Shown here: piece after piece, positions 63,068 through 64,000 of the stretch
Position numbering within the stretch: the first letter of the stretch is position 1
Layout of the letters: every line of letters begins with the position of its first letter
DNA from: UBA10649 sp963793105
GTDB lineage: Bacteria; Actinomycetota; Actinomycetes; S36-B12
Reading direction: 5' to 3'
NCBI GenBank assembly: GCA_963793105.1
Contig: CAWBZB010000004.1
Span: 372,001-436,000 of the forward strand
DNA length: 64,000 bases
Position numbers and translations under genes: made by a program
Notes under the pieces: model-generated
Databases searched by the model: none
Told to the model about the DNA's origin: nothing
The model's input: only the letters and a program-made list of their open reading frames with translations

Positions 63068-63748
63068 CTAGAACAGGCGTGCCTCGGCGTTGTCCACGCC
63101 GCGCAGCGCGTCGTAGTCGAGGACCACGCAGCGAATACCGCGGTCCTCCGCCAGAACACGTGCCTGCGGCTTGATCTCCTGAGCCGCGAAGACCCCCTCG
63201 ACAGGTGCGAGCAGCGGGTCGCGATTCAGGAGCTCCAGATAGCGGGTCAACTGCTCGACCCCGTCGATCTCGCCGCGGCGCTTGATCTCCACCGCCACTG
63301 CGACCCCGCTCGCGTCCCGGCACATCAGGTCGACCGGGCCGATGGCCGTCGGGAACTCCCGTCGCACCAGCCGCCAGCCGGTGCCGAGCACTCCCACCTG
63401 CTCCGCGAGCAGCTTCTGCAGGTGCGCCTCCACGCCGTCCTTCACCAGCCCCGGATCCGTGCCCAGATCGTGCTCAGTGATGTGCAGATGCTCATGCACG
63501 GCGATGACAAGCTGCTCCCCCGCCTTGTTCTCGACCGTCCACGTCTCGGCGACCCCCTCCTCGTCGGACGCGGCGATCCGCGTGGTGCACGGCGGGCTCA
63601 TCCAGTTCAGCGGCTTGTAGGAACCTCCGTCGGAGTGGATGAGCACGGAGCCGTCCGCCTTCACCATGATGACGCGGGTGGCTTCCGGCAGGTGCGCGGT
63701 GAGTCGGCCCACGTAGTCGACCGTGCATCGCGCCACCATGATCCGCAC
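63068..63748 (-). CDS. nucS: Mismatch-specific endonuclease NucS (EndoMS)
   Basis: 226 residues. Makes double-strand cuts at mismatches and is the core of the MutS/MutL-independent mismatch repair of actinobacteria. N-terminal dimerisation domain (VARCTVDYVGRLTAHLP) and C-terminal RecB-like nuclease domain with GPVDLMCRD (about 155-163) and VEIKRRG (about 172-178), including the catalytic Asp, Glu and Lys. The GTG at 63746-63748 (VRIMVARC) matches family starts and lies 6 nt after TACGCT. A C-terminal clamp-binding-type tail (ARLF) is seen. Confidence 0.95.
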   Translation of the reverse strand: MRIMVARCTVDYVGRLTAHLPEATRVIMVKADGSVLIHSDGGSYKPLNWMSPPCTTRIAASDEEGVAETWTVENKAGEQLVIAVHEHLHITEHDLGTDPGLVKDGVEAHLQKLLAEQVGVLGTGWRLVRREFPTAIGPVDLMCRDASGVAVAVEIKRRGEIDGVEQLTRYLELLNRDPLLAPVEGVFAAQEIKPQARVLAEDRGIRCVVLDYDALRGVDNAEARLF

Positions 63749-63754
63749 AAGGGC

Positions 63755-63760
63755 AGCGTA
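63755..63760 (-). promoter_or_regulatory. -10 box of nucS, leaderless arrangement
   Basis: TACGCT on the minus strand, 6 nt before the nucS GTG. Confidence 0.5.
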
Positions 63761-63788
63761 TCCGGCCCCCTGACCGGCTCCGCATGAC

Positions 63789-64000
63789 ATGATCGAGCCC
63801 GTGAGCGACACCGCCGTGAGCGTCAGCGAGGTACGCAAGCGCTACGGCGATCTCTGGGCATTGGACGGCGCCACGTTCGAAATCGACTTCGGCGAGTGCT
63901 TCGCACTGCTCGGGCCGAACGGAGCCGGGAAGACCACTGTCACCGAGATCCTCGAGGGCTACCGCGACCGCGACTCCGGTTCCGCCGAAGTGCTCGGCCA
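63789..64000 (+). CDS. ABC transporter ATP-binding protein (5' part only)
   Basis: About 70 residues before the window ends. Starts with the ABC A-loop pattern SVSEVRKRYGDLWALDG and Walker A LLGPNGAGKTT (about 40-50); then ILEGYRDRDSGSAEVLG as in DrrA/CcmA-type exporter ATPases. ATG at 63789 or GTG at 63801 may be the start. Divergent from nucS. The partner permease should lie to the right. Confidence 0.85.
   Translation, partial: MIEPVSDTAVSVSEVRKRYGDLWALDGATFEIDFGECFALLGPNGAGKTTVTEILEGYRDRDSGSAEVLG

Overview
This window is chromosomal DNA from a high-GC actinomycete (Actinomycetota). The evidence is near-uniform G+C-rich coding on both strands, frequent GTG starts, the EndoMS/NucS mismatch endonuclease, the GlgE-type glycogen genes, crotonyl-CoA carboxylase/reductase, a two-domain 3-hydroxyacyl-CoA dehydrogenase, and the actinobacterial order cysteine desulfurase - mnmA - MetE-like - ligA and gatC-gatA-gatB. 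I do not assign a lower rank. I see no rRNA, tRNA, CRISPR array, transposase or integrase.

Layout. 1-4.5 kb: heterodimeric ABC exporter (one site degenerate) and an EamA transporter. 4.5-10.4 kb: serA, a small heat-shock protein with a DosR-like upstream box, and ilvB-ilvN-ilvC behind a leader-peptide attenuator. 10.4-12.5 kb: secreted trypsin-like protease and a small membrane protein. 12.6-21.3 kb: two ilvD paralogues that share an almost identical 3' part and bracket a rhodanese, a Gfo/Idh dehydrogenase, a probable D-apionate lactonase-family protein, an SDR and an FAH-family hydrolase. 21.4-23.5 kb: two tandem secreted proteins with a Cys-X-Gly-Cys motif and a 2-hydroxyacid dehydrogenase. 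23.5-35.1 kb: gatCAB, a metallo-beta-lactamase-fold protein, ligA, MetE-like, mnmA, cysteine desulfurase, etfBA. 35.1-46.6 kb: glycogen/maltosyl-phosphate block (GT4 synthase, glgX, glgP, glgE, glgB) with an enoyl-CoA hydratase. 46.7-49.9 kb: diguanylate cyclase, thioredoxin-TPR protein, Rrf2 regulator. 49.9-54 kb: meaB, thiolase, methylmalonyl/ethylmalonyl-CoA epimerase, ccr. 54-64 kb: acyltransferase-SGNH protein, DUF389 protein, two hydrolases, zinc-ribbon protein, 3-hydroxyacyl-CoA dehydrogenase, a Vps62-like/membrane fusion, nucS, and the start of an ABC ATPase.

How the genes work together. Branched-chain amino acid and serine synthesis (ilvBNC, ilvD, serA), the ethylmalonyl-CoA route for acetyl-CoA assimilation (thiolase, 3-hydroxyacyl-CoA dehydrogenase, enoyl-CoA hydratase, ccr, epimerase, meaB) and glycogen turnover are the main themes. 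The most interesting segment is 14.3-21.3 kb. Its gene content suggests oxidation of a branched sugar (D-apiose-like) to a lactone, ring opening, dehydration by an IlvD-family enzyme, a second oxidation, and C-C hydrolysis; this is an inference.

Two window-wide patterns matter to users. At least eleven genes have a TANNNT box ending 6-7 nt before an ATG/GTG with no Shine-Dalgarno sequence, the signature of leaderless mRNAs. Four otherwise intact genes (ilvD copy 1, the lactonase-like gene, ligA, the thioredoxin-TPR gene) carry short frameshifting indels. Because ligA is normally essential, at least that one is probably a sequence error.
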